Positions 19,601 to 28,676 of a stretch of 64,000 nucleotides of DNA are shown piece by piece. Position 1 is the first letter of the stretch. Every line of letters starts with the position of its first letter. The stretch covers positions 116,187-180,186 of the forward strand of contig NZ_SMAG01000006.1 of assembly GCF_004341825.1 (NCBI RefSeq). The letters are read 5' to 3'. Both the position numbers and the translations under genes were made by a program. The notes below the pieces were generated by a model. The model did not search any database. It was not told where the DNA came from and saw only the letters and a list, made by a program, of their open reading frames with translations. This DNA is from Hazenella coriacea (GTDB lineage Bacteria; Bacillota; Bacilli; Thermoactinomycetales; Thermoactinomycetaceae).

Positions 19601-22600
19601 AGTCGAGCTTTAGATCCTTACTCGCCTCATCCAAGTTCACCAAGCCGGCCACTTTCGGTGCCATCACCTCTTGAAACTCGTCCCTCGTTTTTTTGACCAT
19701 GAAATTATCTTTAATGATACCGGCACCATGGATGATCCCATTCAGATGACCATACTCCTCCCTGATCTCCTGAATCAACTGGTAAACAGCCTCTTGATTA
19801 GTCATATTCATCTGTTTATAGGTGACCCTTGCCCCCATGTCACGAAGGATTTCCAATTGGCGTTCCTGGTCCGTTCTTAGCGTTGAGCGCCCTGTAAGAA
19901 TCAATCCTACATGTTGAGCTCGGTGTGCAATTTCCTTTGCAAATAGCAATCCTAAGCTACCTGCTCCTCCCGTAATGAGATAGATCCCGTTGTCTTTCCA
20001 TGGTATATTTCCATCATCATCCTTTACAGCCATCATTTCGCACCAATCAGCCACATACCGTTTTCCGTCCACATAGCGAATATGGTTATCACTGGGACTC
20101 AACCTGTTATCTTTAAGTTTTTCAATCAGACTTTCAGCGTCTTCGTCATTTCCAATCTCAATCAATTGCCCAATCAGCTTCGAATTCTCTAATCGAGCTG
20201 TTTTAAGTAGTCCTGTCAGCCCTGCAAATAATTGTTGCTCATTTTGCTTAGAAACCACAACTTGGATGAGAACGTTGCCCTGAAGTCGAGATTGAAAAGC
20301 TCCTTGGATATATTCAAATATCTGCTCTGCATAGGTTTGAAAGCGCTTATCTGGTGTTCCTGCTTCATCCAAGGTAACCACACGCACGTCCTCCATGCGA
20401 GATGAAATGCTTTCATGAGCCACCTTGACACCTTCACAAAGGAAAACCATATGTTCCACATATTCAGGAGCTTCAATCTCTGAAACTACAACCTGTTCCT
20501 TCCAAATCGGTTCTAGCAATAAGCTTTCTGTTTTAGACAAAGACTCTCTTAAGGGAACTTCTCCATCCAAAACTCTCGTCGAAAATCCTTTAATCCGTAC
20601 ACAAACCAATCCTGTATCATCACACAAGTCTATATCTACTTTCTGTACGGCATCTCCCACTTTATTCCCTTTACTAAACCGGGCATAAGCCCACATGTAT
20701 GAAGTACACTTCCCAATCACTTCAATTTCTTCAAGGGCAAAAGGTAGCATCAGGTTCTGTTGGTCCAATCCTAGCATGATACATATGGTTGCTGTCTGCA
20801 CAGCCGAATCCATCATACTAGGGTGCAATACGTAATCATCTTTGGTTTCCGAAATGGAAGCCGGCAAAACCAGTTTGGCCAATACTTCTTCCTGACCTAC
20901 ATACACCTTTTTGATCCCTTGAAATCTAGAACCATGGGTTAATCCTCTACTTCTCGCCTCCTCATAAAATTGATCAGGCGAAAGCATACTTTGATTACAT
21001 TGTTCTTGTAAATCAGTAAGATTCCATACTTGAGATTCCACTCTTGAAATCAATTCCGCACTGCCTTGGCTATGCACAACTGGATCAGATTCATTTTCGG
21101 CATTACTATAAATTTCATACGCTATTTTTCCATTGTCCTCTGGAAAGAGTCCAATATGCACCTGAACCGGTTGTTGATCTGCGACAATCGGCTGAACCCA
21201 GACTACATGTTGAAGTTTTATCTTGGTATTCTCATCTTGCCAAATCCCTGTCGCCTGGTTCACTGCCGAATGGGCCATCTCCAGATAAGCTACCCCGGGT
21301 AATACCGACTTTCCTCTCACCACATGATCGGCTAAGAAAAATTCTTGACCTGTAAAAGTTGATGTAAACCTCTGCTCAGACAAGTCAGAGGTGTTTTGAT
21401 GTAACAACGGGTGTAAGATGATTTCCCTTGCTTGAACTGATGTCATGTGACTATCAACAATCGTTTCAAACTGAGGAATGCTAAAGTGTTCCTCTGCAAA
21501 TGGATAAGTAGGTAAACTCATTCGACGAGGCTTAACGTCCTGATGGAGTAACTCCCAATCGATCATCAATCCCTTACTCCACAACTCTGCCAGTTTACGT
21601 AGCTTGCCTTTAGAAATCCATGTACGAATCAGTTCTTTGCTATCTTCATCTTCCTCTAACCAAGAAACGTCTTTGGCTTGTTTTTTCTCGCCCCTCACAA
21701 TGTCTTCGATCTGTTGATTACCTTGGATATAACTCTCCAACTGTTGCTTTAGTTGATCCACGTCCTCAGCAACAAAAGCGACCCGGCTGTCCATCGCTTC
21801 TCGTCCGATCTGAAAGGTATAAGCCAAATCAGCTATTGTGTGGTTTTCCCATTCATAGTAATTTAAGAAAGTTAAAAGCTCCTGAACATAGGCTTTGAGG
21901 CGATCCTTATTTTTAGCGGATACGGGTATTAGATATAAACGGTTATCTTCCGTCTGCTTGCTTAGAGACGTCTTTGTTTCCATATCCCTATATTGTTCCA
22001 AGATAGCATGGGTGTTCGTTCCACCAAGTCCAAATGAACTCAGGGCTGCTCGAGGAGCACTTGAGCTTTTTTCTAATTCCTTCCTCTCATTTACCACATA
22101 AAATGGAGAATTGACTAAATCGATATTAGGGTTTGGTTCTTTATAGTTGATCGATGGCGCAAGCTCATTATGGTACAAGCTCATTGCAACCTTGATACAA
22201 CCAGCTAAACCTGCCGCCGTATCCATATGCCCGATATTGGTCTTCACTGATCCGATTCCGCAAAACTGTTTTTTGTTTGTATACTGTGTGTAAACTGAAT
22301 TCAGAGCTGTGAACTCAATCGGATCTCCCAACTTCGTTCCTGTTCCATGCGCCTCGACATAACTGATGGACTCAGGATGGATCTGAGTGAAGTCCAACAC
22401 TTTCTGTATAACCTCAGCTTGTCCTTTTACACTTGGAGCATAAAAACCAACTTTATCTGCCCCATCGTTATTGATGCCAATCCCTCTTAGTAGGGCATAA
22501 ATATGATCCCCATCATTCACTGCATCCACCGCTTTTTTCAGCAAGATGACAGCAACTCCTTCGCCGCCAATCATCCCGTCCGCTGAAGCATCAAACGCTT

Positions 22601-25600
22601 TGACATGCCCATCACTCGAAAAATTCAAGCCAGCTTGATGCACATATCCTACGTTTGATCCAGTATGTAGTGTCGTCCCACCGACCAACGCATACTTAGC
22701 TTCACCAGATTGCAGACTCTGGTAAGCTGAATATAACCCCACCAACGAAGAGGAGCAGTTGGAATGTACGAAGTAACTAGGACCTTTAAGTCCGAGCTTA
22801 TGGGAAATCATGGTTGGAATCGTCCCACTCTGAGCTAGCACCCACGATACATAACCGTCTGGCGTTTCGATGTTCTTTGTTGATTCATGTGGTAAGAAAG
22901 CACGGTAAGAGTTGTTACTTGCTGACATATAGACACTAGTTTCGGGAATTTGTTTAGATACATAGCCTGCATCCTCCATAGCTTTCCAAGAATGGAGTAA
23001 CAGCAGTCTTAGCTGCGGATCCATAAACTCGGCATCTTTGGGAGACAAATTAAAAAAGCCTGGATCAAACAAATCTTTTCCTTCAATCGAAGATTGCACA
23101 GGCACATAGTTCGAGTTCTCTATCAACTCTTCTGGCATGTTCAAGTCTCGAAGCTCTTCGGTAGTGAAAAACTTGACACTTTCCTTGCCCTCTCTGATAT
23201 TATTCCAGAACTCTAAATGGTTTTTAGCTCCAGGAAACTGACAAGAGATTCCAATAATCGCCAAGCTATCTTGATAGTAATCAGGAAGCACGTTTGCCCA
23301 ATCTTTCTGGGTGTGATCCCTCTGACCTTGATTGCTCTCTCTATTTTCTAGTTCCTGATCTAGCTTGATTGAATCGGTTAGCTTATTTCCTTTTTGATCA
23401 ACGATATAGGAGCTGATCGCTTTAATATTCGGATACTCGAACAATTCCGTTACGCTTAACTCGAACGACAATTCTTTCTTGATTCGCTCAACGACAGAAA
23501 CCGCAAGAACTGAATCGCCCCCAACATCAAAAAAACGATCTTCCATCCCAATATTGCCAATCTCGAGTACCTCTTCCCAGATCTTTAGTATAGTCTCTTC
23601 CACTCGGGATGGAGGCAAGCTTTTCTGTGCAGTCCTCTCTTGAATTAACTGCCGACTTTCCAACTCCTTGCGGTCTACTTTCCCATTAGGTGTGAGCGGC
23701 ATCTGATCCAACCGAATAAAATGTGAAGGTACCATATAGTCAGGTAAGTTAGATCTCACATAATCACGTAGTTCTTGTAACGATGGGGAAGTCTTGGCAT
23801 CATTAGAAGTAAAATACGCAACTAATTTTTTATTTCCGTTGTGTTGTTTAACGATCGTAACAGTTTCCTGAACCTCTGGATGCTGACCGATCCGATTTTC
23901 AATAGCACCCAATTCGATACGAAAGCCACGAATTTTCACCTGATTATCGATTCGTCCCAAATATTCGATCTGACCCTTAGGTAACCAGCGAGCCAAATCC
24001 CCCGTTTTATAAAGCTTGGTCTCTGGACGGAATGGATTATCGATAAACTTCTCAGCCGTCAAAACAGACTGATTATAGTAACCTCTAGCCAAGCCTTCTC
24101 CTGCGATGCACAACTCACCAACATGGCCGACGGGAACAGGTTTAAGCTGCTGATCAACAATATACACATATGTATTAGCGATCGGCTTACCAATCGTTAT
24201 CGGCTCCCCTTCTTGAATGCGCTGAATCGTAGACCAGATTGTCGTTTCGGTAGGACCATACATATTCCAAGCTTCACTACCTGTACTTATAAAGTTCTGT
24301 TTCAGCTTTGGAGGTAACGCTTCACCCCCACACAGAATCTTTACTCCCTCTTCATTTTTCCATCCTGACTGAAAAAGCATTGTCCATGTGACAGGTGTGG
24401 CTTGGATCATCGTAGGCTTGATGTTTTGAATTTCTAGTTTGAGCTGTTCCACATTTCTTGCCTGTTCTGTCCCACATATATAACATTGTGCTCCAACAAT
24501 CAAAGGCAAAAATAGTTCGAGTCCTGCAATATCGAAACAGTACGTCGTCAATGCAAGCACTCGGTCCTTCGCTTGCAAACCCGGAGATTGAGCCATGGAA
24601 ACAAGAAAGTTCGTGAGTGCTTGATGAGGAATCATGACTCCCTTGGGTTTCCCTGTACTGCCGGAGGTATAAATCACATAGGCCAGATGATCGGGTCTCA
24701 CTTCCCGTTTAAGCATGTTGCTTTCATTCGCTCTTCGTACGATCTGATCCCAATCTTGATCAAGCAGAATCACTTTTGTCCGCTTTTCATTCAATCGATC
24801 GAATTTATTCCTTAATTGAGATTGGGTCAAAACGATTGGAGTCCCACTATCTTCGAATATATGGGCAAGCCTTTCATCAGGATAATTCGGATCTAAAGGA
24901 ACATAGGCCGCTCCAGCCTTTAAAATCCCTAATAAGCCCACGATCATATCGAGTGAACGTTCCACACAAATTCCTACTAGAGTATCTGGACCAACCCCTT
25001 GATCTTGTAGATAAATGGCGAGCAGGGAGCTTCTCTCGTTCAACTCTCGGTAAGTAAAAGATTTATGTTCATAGACAACAGCCGTAGCCTCAGGTGTCTT
25101 GTTTACTTGTTGCTCAAACAATTCATGAAAACAGGCAGTCGGATATTCTTCTTGGGTCGCATTCCATGTATGAAGAATCGTGTTCAGTTCTTCTTCTGGT
25201 ATCATTGAATACTCTTTCATAGACATATCTGGACTTTGAATCATCGCTTCTACTAGATGAATATAACGCTCATACATACTTTCAATGGTTGGAATGTCAA
25301 ATAAATCAGAACTATACTTGATATGCAGGTCCATTCCATCCTCTTCATCCCACAACTCAAACACTAATTCAAATTCGCCTTCTTGATGAATTCCTTCCAC
25401 AAAATCTACAGAAACAGTATTTTCGTATTGGCTTAACATTTTTTTGTAACTAGTCGATTGAAGAAAGTTTTGATAGTAAAAGGCAGTCTGAAAAATAGGG
25501 AAACCCACTTGATTACGGGGTATATTCAAATCACGAATCATTCTTGTAAAAGGATAAGGAGCATGATCTAATCCATCAAGTACAGTCAACTGCAATTGAT

Positions 25601-28600
25601 TCACGAACTCCAAAAAAGACCCCGTTTCTGGAATGCGACTTCGAATTGGAATCATATTAAGGTAATGACCAATCAACTGATCAAAGCGTTCTTCTGGTCT
25701 AACCATTACTGGCATTCCAACAATCAAATCTTCCTGACCTGAATACCGATTTAATAGCACCATATAACTACCTAATAATACAGTCGATACACTCATCGAA
25801 TATTTTTGCGCAAAAGACTTAAGCTGGTCAACGAATTTAGTAGAGAGCGACCTTGTATATGTTTGTCCCTCAAAACTTAAGTCGGAATGGCCTGAGCGGT
25901 CAGTAGGAAGTTGAAGGATTGGCAAGGTTCCCGATAGCTGTTGTTTCCAATAGGAACGATACATTTCTCCTTCTTCACTAGATAGCATGTCTTGTTCCCA
26001 TTCAACCAACTCGTCATAATCCATTGAAATAGGTGATCCGTTAAGTAATTTTCCTTCTAAAAGATGCTCATATGCCTCTAATAAACTCTGAATAAAAGTC
26101 ATAGAAGAAATACCATCAAAAATAAGATGATGGACAACAAGGAGTAAGTAATGTTCCTTTTGTGACCTCGAAAATAGGTAAGTACGCATCAGTGGATCTT
26201 GTTCCAAATCAAATGGCTCTTTTACCTTTTTTCTAAAATAGGGAAGAACCTCATCCTCTGCAAAGGTTGAAATGTCTTCTTCCAAAAAAATCAGTGACTG
26301 TGGGGATTGAGTTTTTATATAAGGCATTCCATTTTTATCTTCGATCACACTTGTTAAAATGGGATGCTGTTTTAGCACAATTTGGAGGGATTGCTTCAAT
26401 TTCTCTATCTCTAGCTTAGAGGTAAAGCGAAAGCCTAGTGGGATATTATAAGCACTTGTTTCAGGTGACATTTTTTGTAGTGCCCATAAACCTTTTTGAA
26501 CTTCGGAAAGAGGACTCTGAAATGATTGTTTTTCACTAGTCTTTTTGTGGATATTAGTGCTTACGACTGCAACTTGTTTATTACGGGAAGAGATACTTAA
26601 GTTAGCTTGTTCGGCTATGTAGTTTGCTAGTGATTGAATAGTAGCATATTTAAACAGATCTCTGGTTGTGATCTTAATGCGATAGCTCTTCTCGACTATG
26701 CGTATAAGTTTCATCATCAGAATGGAGTTAACACCTAGGCTATGGATCTGGGTGTCTGGCTCAATCCAATCATGTGAGATGTTCAAATTTTCAATAAAAA
26801 ATTGTATTAAATCCTTTTGTATGTCTTCCTCTTTTAATTTAACAGCATCCTTGTTTGGGGTTTGCCTACCCACAGTTGCTCCTTTTGCCCCACGCATGAC
26901 CATATCCATTTCTTTAAGTAACCCACTGAAGTCTCCATTTTCAAATTCCTTTTTTAGTTGAGCACGCTGAATCTTACCAATCGCCGTTTTAGGAATTCCC
27001 TCTTTTTCGACCGGCAATAGATATTCAGGGGAGACACCAACCGTTTGGGTGACATGAGAACGGATCTCTCTAAGAAGTTGAGCGATCTGGAGATCATCAA
27101 GCGTATGGGATCGCACAAAGAAGATGGCTAGTTGATCCGTTGTATCCCCCTTACCACGAACTGCACAAGCTGCCGTGTAAGAAGTCTCGATCCCAGATAA
27201 TTCCTCTACAGCAGATTCAATCGCATGACTATAATAATTGATCCCATTAATAATAATGGAATCTTTGGAACGTCCAGTAATCGTTAGATTTCCCTGACGC
27301 AGATAACCGAGATCTCCAGTCTCAAACCATCGATCTTTAGTAAAAACACTTTGATTCAGTTCCGGCTGGCGATAGTATCCACTGGTAACTGAATAACCAG
27401 AAACTTGCAAACGACCGATTGAGCCTTCAGGTACTACTTGATCATTTTCATCTACAATTCGCATCGAAAAACCTGGAATAGGGTGACCAATCTCTACAAA
27501 CTCATCCTCATCACTCGTAGTAGTACGCATAAAGTTGTCTGAGAAAATCACTCCGGAAGAAGTTTCTGACATTCCCCAAGCTGGATGTATCGCATTCGCC
27601 GGTAAACCGTGAGGCTCCAACATCTCTAAAACTGTGCGCCCCACTCTGGCAACCATCGCTTCACCACCATTTAGCATAAAGCGCATCGATGAAAGATCCC
27701 AATTCTGTCTTTTAATCTCATCAGAATAATCCGTCAGCAATCCAAAAGCAAAATTGGGTGCCCAAGTGACAGTAGCACGATAGTGATCAATCCAATCCAA
27801 CCATCGCAACGGATCTACCAAAATGGTCTGAGTAGCGGTATTGATCTCCTGGCAACCCAGCAAAACACTGCGCATATGCATCATTCCAATGCCCCCGATA
27901 TGATCAAAAGGCATCCAGTTAAATGTTACATCTTGAGATGTGAAACGGAACATTTGAATCATACCTGTAATCATACTCAAAACATTGTGATGATTAAGCA
28001 TAACCGCTTTAGGCTTACCAGTACTCCCTGATGTTAAGAGTAAAAGCGCCAAGTCTTCAGGCTGAGCATGATGCCAATCGGTTTCGATCTCTGACGCTAA
28101 AAGGTCTTCAATGACAAGAATTTGAAAGGACTCCAATCCTTGAGCTTTTGCCCATTCCTTCAATTCTGGTAACATATCTCGACTCGTAATGACTGGTGGA
28201 TGATCTAATACTGTCCAGGCATCCTCTAGCTTCTGGGTTGCACTACTCGGTTGGGTATAGGTCGGGGCGACTGCGAGAGGAACAGGGACAATCCCAGCTA
28301 GTTCGCATCCCCAGAAAGCGGGTAAAATGTGCTCATTATCTGCCAATTGAAATATTACTGTATCTTGTGGACCTAACCCTGCCTGACGAAATCCTCCTAA
28401 TAGTCGCCTTGCATCATCCCATAGTTGGGCATATGACTGATGGATTTCAGAGCCATCTGATTGTAAATAAATGATTCCTTTAGAATCACCATACTTCATA
28501 GCTGTTCGGTGTAAGATTTCAGGAATAATGGTTGGTTGATCTTCTGTTCTTAGTAATAGCCCCCCATGACTGATAGACGGATTTGTGGAGCCATTTGCAT

Positions 28601-28616
28601 TAAAAGCATCCTTCAT
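13632..28616 (-). CDS. pksJ: PksJ-like hybrid NRPS/trans-AT polyketide synthase, loading protein
   Basis: This 4994-residue megasynthase starts the assembly line. Domains by approximate residue: acyl-AMP ligase 20-590 (TSGSTGKPK ~195), ACP (GVNS ~629), condensation (HHLIFDG ~829), adenylation 1155-1680 (YTSGSTGKPKG ~1320, YKTGDLARW, final Lys in NGKVDRKEL), PCP (GGDS ~1699), KS (NCSSS ~1952, HGTGT), DH (HVVRGKSVLPG ~2430, DSAVQ ~2600), KR (GGAGSLG ~2880), ACP (GFDS ~3179), KS (ACSSS ~3444, HGTGT), KR (GGTRGLG ~4123), ACP (GVDS ~4436), and a last KS (ACSSA ~4685, EANGSGS) lacking the usual His. The predicted path is acid activation, amide bond to an amino acid, then two malonyl elongations. 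B. subtilis PksJ is about 5,040 aa with, as I recall, the same order. ATG 28616 has GGAGGG upstream. The amino acid is unassigned: core residues read Asp-Ile-Leu, as in Gly codes, but later positions do not fit. The C-terminal ~50 residues may dock with the next protein. Confidence 0.92.
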   Translation of the reverse strand: MKDAFNANGSTNPSISHGGLLLRTEDQPTIIPEILHRTAMKYGDSKGIIYLQSDGSEIHQSYAQLWDDARRLLGGFRQAGLGPQDTVIFQLADNEHILPAFWGCELAGIVPVPLAVAPTYTQPSSATQKLEDAWTVLDHPPVITSRDMLPELKEWAKAQGLESFQILVIEDLLASEIETDWHHAQPEDLALLLLTSGSTGKPKAVMLNHHNVLSMITGMIQMFRFTSQDVTFNWMPFDHIGGIGMMHMRSVLLGCQEINTATQTILVDPLRWLDWIDHYRATVTWAPNFAFGLLTDYSDEIKRQNWDLSSMRFMLNGGEAMVARVGRTVLEMLEPHGLPANAIHPAWGMSETSSGVIFSDNFMRTTTSDEDEFVEIGHPIPGFSMRIVDENDQVVPEGSIGRLQVSGYSVTSGYYRQPELNQSVFTKDRWFETGDLGYLRQGNLTITGRSKDSIIINGINYYSHAIESAVEELSGIETSYTAACAVRGKGDTTDQLAIFFVRSHTLDDLQIAQLLREIRSHVTQTVGVSPEYLLPVEKEGIPKTAIGKIQRAQLKKEFENGDFSGLLKEMDMVMRGAKGATVGRQTPNKDAVKLKEEDIQKDLIQFFIENLNISHDWIEPDTQIHSLGVNSILMMKLIRIVEKSYRIKITTRDLFKYATIQSLANYIAEQANLSISSRNKQVAVVSTNIHKKTSEKQSFQSPLSEVQKGLWALQKMSPETSAYNIPLGFRFTSKLEIEKLKQSLQIVLKQHPILTSVIEDKNGMPYIKTQSPQSLIFLEEDISTFAEDEVLPYFRKKVKEPFDLEQDPLMRTYLFSRSQKEHYLLLVVHHLIFDGISSMTFIQSLLEAYEHLLEGKLLNGSPISMDYDELVEWEQDMLSSEEGEMYRSYWKQQLSGTLPILQLPTDRSGHSDLSFEGQTYTRSLSTKFVDQLKSFAQKYSMSVSTVLLGSYMVLLNRYSGQEDLIVGMPVMVRPEERFDQLIGHYLNMIPIRSRIPETGSFLEFVNQLQLTVLDGLDHAPYPFTRMIRDLNIPRNQVGFPIFQTAFYYQNFLQSTSYKKMLSQYENTVSVDFVEGIHQEGEFELVFELWDEEDGMDLHIKYSSDLFDIPTIESMYERYIHLVEAMIQSPDMSMKEYSMIPEEELNTILHTWNATQEEYPTACFHELFEQQVNKTPEATAVVYEHKSFTYRELNERSSLLAIYLQDQGVGPDTLVGICVERSLDMIVGLLGILKAGAAYVPLDPNYPDERLAHIFEDSGTPIVLTQSQLRNKFDRLNEKRTKVILLDQDWDQIVRRANESNMLKREVRPDHLAYVIYTSGSTGKPKGVMIPHQALTNFLVSMAQSPGLQAKDRVLALTTYCFDIAGLELFLPLIVGAQCYICGTEQARNVEQLKLEIQNIKPTMIQATPVTWTMLFQSGWKNEEGVKILCGGEALPPKLKQNFISTGSEAWNMYGPTETTIWSTIQRIQEGEPITIGKPIANTYVYIVDQQLKPVPVGHVGELCIAGEGLARGYYNQSVLTAEKFIDNPFRPETKLYKTGDLARWLPKGQIEYLGRIDNQVKIRGFRIELGAIENRIGQHPEVQETVTIVKQHNGNKKLVAYFTSNDAKTSPSLQELRDYVRSNLPDYMVPSHFIRLDQMPLTPNGKVDRKELESRQLIQERTAQKSLPPSRVEETILKIWEEVLEIGNIGMEDRFFDVGGDSVLAVSVVERIKKELSFELSVTELFEYPNIKAISSYIVDQKGNKLTDSIKLDQELENRESNQGQRDHTQKDWANVLPDYYQDSLAIIGISCQFPGAKNHLEFWNNIREGKESVKFFTTEELRDLNMPEELIENSNYVPVQSSIEGKDLFDPGFFNLSPKDAEFMDPQLRLLLLHSWKAMEDAGYVSKQIPETSVYMSASNNSYRAFLPHESTKNIETPDGYVSWVLAQSGTIPTMISHKLGLKGPSYFVHSNCSSSLVGLYSAYQSLQSGEAKYALVGGTTLHTGSNVGYVHQAGLNFSSDGHVKAFDASADGMIGGEGVAVILLKKAVDAVNDGDHIYALLRGIGINNDGADKVGFYAPSVKGQAEVIQKVLDFTQIHPESISYVEAHGTGTKLGDPIEFTALNSVYTQYTNKKQFCGIGSVKTNIGHMDTAAGLAGCIKVAMSLYHNELAPSINYKEPNPNIDLVNSPFYVVNERKELEKSSSAPRAALSSFGLGGTNTHAILEQYRDMETKTSLSKQTEDNRLYLIPVSAKNKDRLKAYVQELLTFLNYYEWENHTIADLAYTFQIGREAMDSRVAFVAEDVDQLKQQLESYIQGNQQIEDIVRGEKKQAKDVSWLEEDEDSKELIRTWISKGKLRKLAELWSKGLMIDWELLHQDVKPRRMSLPTYPFAEEHFSIPQFETIVDSHMTSVQAREIILHPLLHQNTSDLSEQRFTSTFTGQEFFLADHVVRGKSVLPGVAYLEMAHSAVNQATGIWQDENTKIKLQHVVWVQPIVADQQPVQVHIGLFPEDNGKIAYEIYSNAENESDPVVHSQGSAELISRVESQVWNLTDLQEQCNQSMLSPDQFYEEARSRGLTHGSRFQGIKKVYVGQEEVLAKLVLPASISETKDDYVLHPSMMDSAVQTATICIMLGLDQQNLMLPFALEEIEVIGKCTSYMWAYARFSKGNKVGDAVQKVDIDLCDDTGLVCVRIKGFSTRVLDGEVPLRESLSKTESLLLEPIWKEQVVVSEIEAPEYVEHMVFLCEGVKVAHESISSRMEDVRVVTLDEAGTPDKRFQTYAEQIFEYIQGAFQSRLQGNVLIQVVVSKQNEQQLFAGLTGLLKTARLENSKLIGQLIEIGNDEDAESLIEKLKDNRLSPSDNHIRYVDGKRYVADWCEMMAVKDDDGNIPWKDNGIYLITGGAGSLGLLFAKEIAHRAQHVGLILTGRSTLRTDQERQLEILRDMGARVTYKQMNMTNQEAVYQLIQEIREEYGHLNGIIHGAGIIKDNFMVKKTRDEFQEVMAPKVAGLVNLDEASKDLKLDFFMLFSSISGSLGNAGQADYAAANTFMDVYAEYRNTLTISKQRYGKTLSINWPLWRDGGMRVDEEIEKMLLQNLGMIPLEKENGIKALYQAFASGENQVFVIEGHVNKIKQKLSFASNLKTQQQDDHGVQESSTNMEAESLFDKILESLKQMASNILKVESQDIHEDTELGEYGFDSISFTVFANQMNQVYQLEVTPTIFFEHATLKSLIESLITDYQSKLLEKFAMPSAVPKATTENKPIEPTVAKRRNRFNKVAIKQEETNKVDDFEPIAIIGISGKFPGANDIDEFWGNLAEGKDSITEVPKDRWDWQEHYGDPANDANKTNIKWGGFIDGVAEFDPLFFGISPREAQFIDPQQRLLMTYAWKAIEDAGYSAQGLSGTKTGVFIGTGNTGYKDLFYQANLPIEGHSTTGNMIPSVGPNRMSYFLNIHGPSEPIETACSSSLVAIHRAVSAMRDGSCDMAIVGGVNTILTPEAHISYSKAGMLSIDGRCKTFSNHADGYVRSEGVGMIMLKRLKDAELDMDHIYGVIRGTAENHGGRANTLTSPNPKAQADLLVTAYKKAGIDPRTVTYIEAHGTGTELGDPIEINGLKAAFKELYQLTGDSEVMDHYCGLGSVKSNIGHLELAAGISSVIKVLLQMKHKTLVKSLHCETLNPYIQLQDSPFYIVQDKAEWKAVHDQKGKELPRRAGVSSFGIGGVNAHIVIEEYVPKGEEPPTPTVTAQNPALIVLSAKNEKRLREQVEQLLVAIRERKYSDLDLVRMAYTLQVGREGMEERLAVIVGTMMELEEKLIAFIEGKEHIEDLYRGQANRNKETLAIFTADEDMARAIDAWISKRKYAKLVDLWVKGLNIDWNQLYGDVKPRRLSLPTYPFAKEHYWIPENSLRSQDNKQRVIENADVSLPEELTKKRTTCFLTKQWEPSPSVSRKKGTRQTVAILANQETMKLAVELSRYFPQHQILDQQNMGLQPSKYDWTSFDGFVDLIGCGKNTDESLEWMDWLQKLIEYGHKEGLMLLCVTQGLESYLNPSMNLVGATRTGLYRMLQSEYSHLRSRHMDTDASISDQELAQQIVEEFYSDHEDPEVCYRKGIRYRSFLKQHLGSEEEVNPTPEGFPEGHVLLITGGTRGLGSLCAKHFVQNYGVKRLVLTGRESLPPRDQWNQFKHLNTSIGQKIRAVQELEAQGAQVEVWSLRLSDPTAVQRSLQDIKQRMGPIGGVIHCAGMTDMETLAFIRKEAEEIQEVLEPKIAGLNTLSHLLSDEPLQFFVLFSSVSAIIPFLSAGQGDYAMANAYMDYFAEANKGNHPIVSIQWPNWKETGMGEVTNKVYRESGLLSITNAEGLSLFDQILARKLRSVVMPAVADSALWNPEQLLRRTQHQVASIVEVEKKGEKLLDVSTENNTSKDLLEETQAWLITLFSEELKIDSSQLVVNEPFQDYGVDSIILAQLLQRMNRKLMISLDPSILYEYPTIELFATWLMRTYTSSLANIFAHSALEEVGATVSTVEERPAPTQLSESPVSVQVRETDEPSPLSSYEEDIAVVGLSCRFPGARTLEAYWELLSEGRSAIRSVPPERWGYTSQYYAGLIDHMTHFDPAFFLLHEEDVKVMDPQALVVLEECLKLWYHAGYTHEEIKGKSIGVYLGGRSHHKPSDTSLLHARNPIIAVGQNYLAANISHFFDVRGPSVVLDTACSSAVVGMNMAIQALHSRDIEAAVVGGVSLLETDETHRLFQQRGILCKEPSFHVFDERADGVVLGEGVGMVLLKTVKQALQDGDSIYAVIKATAINNDGRTAGPATPNLQAQKDVMQKALLKSGKQPEEISYIEANGSGSMVTDLLELKAIQSIYRFESTNPLGLGSIKPNIGHPICAEGIASFIKVVLMLQHRRFVPFLSGEEVMTHFDRKAANISFSRELAEWTARVPVAGINCFADGGTNAHVIVEAWEETGRTVKRFPLSPPELKKRSFSQNDARLLTKRSEGHELQMGKVNIWDTYDVEV

Positions 28617-28676
28617 TGTATTCCCTCCATAGATCCTCTATTTTCAACGCAAGACTTGTTAAACCCAGTAATCTAC

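Noticed and set aside
13651..28474. Many plus-strand and other-frame open frames across the megasynthases
   Set aside because: All overlap one continuous minus-strand coding frame with clear domains; none has motifs or a convincing start.
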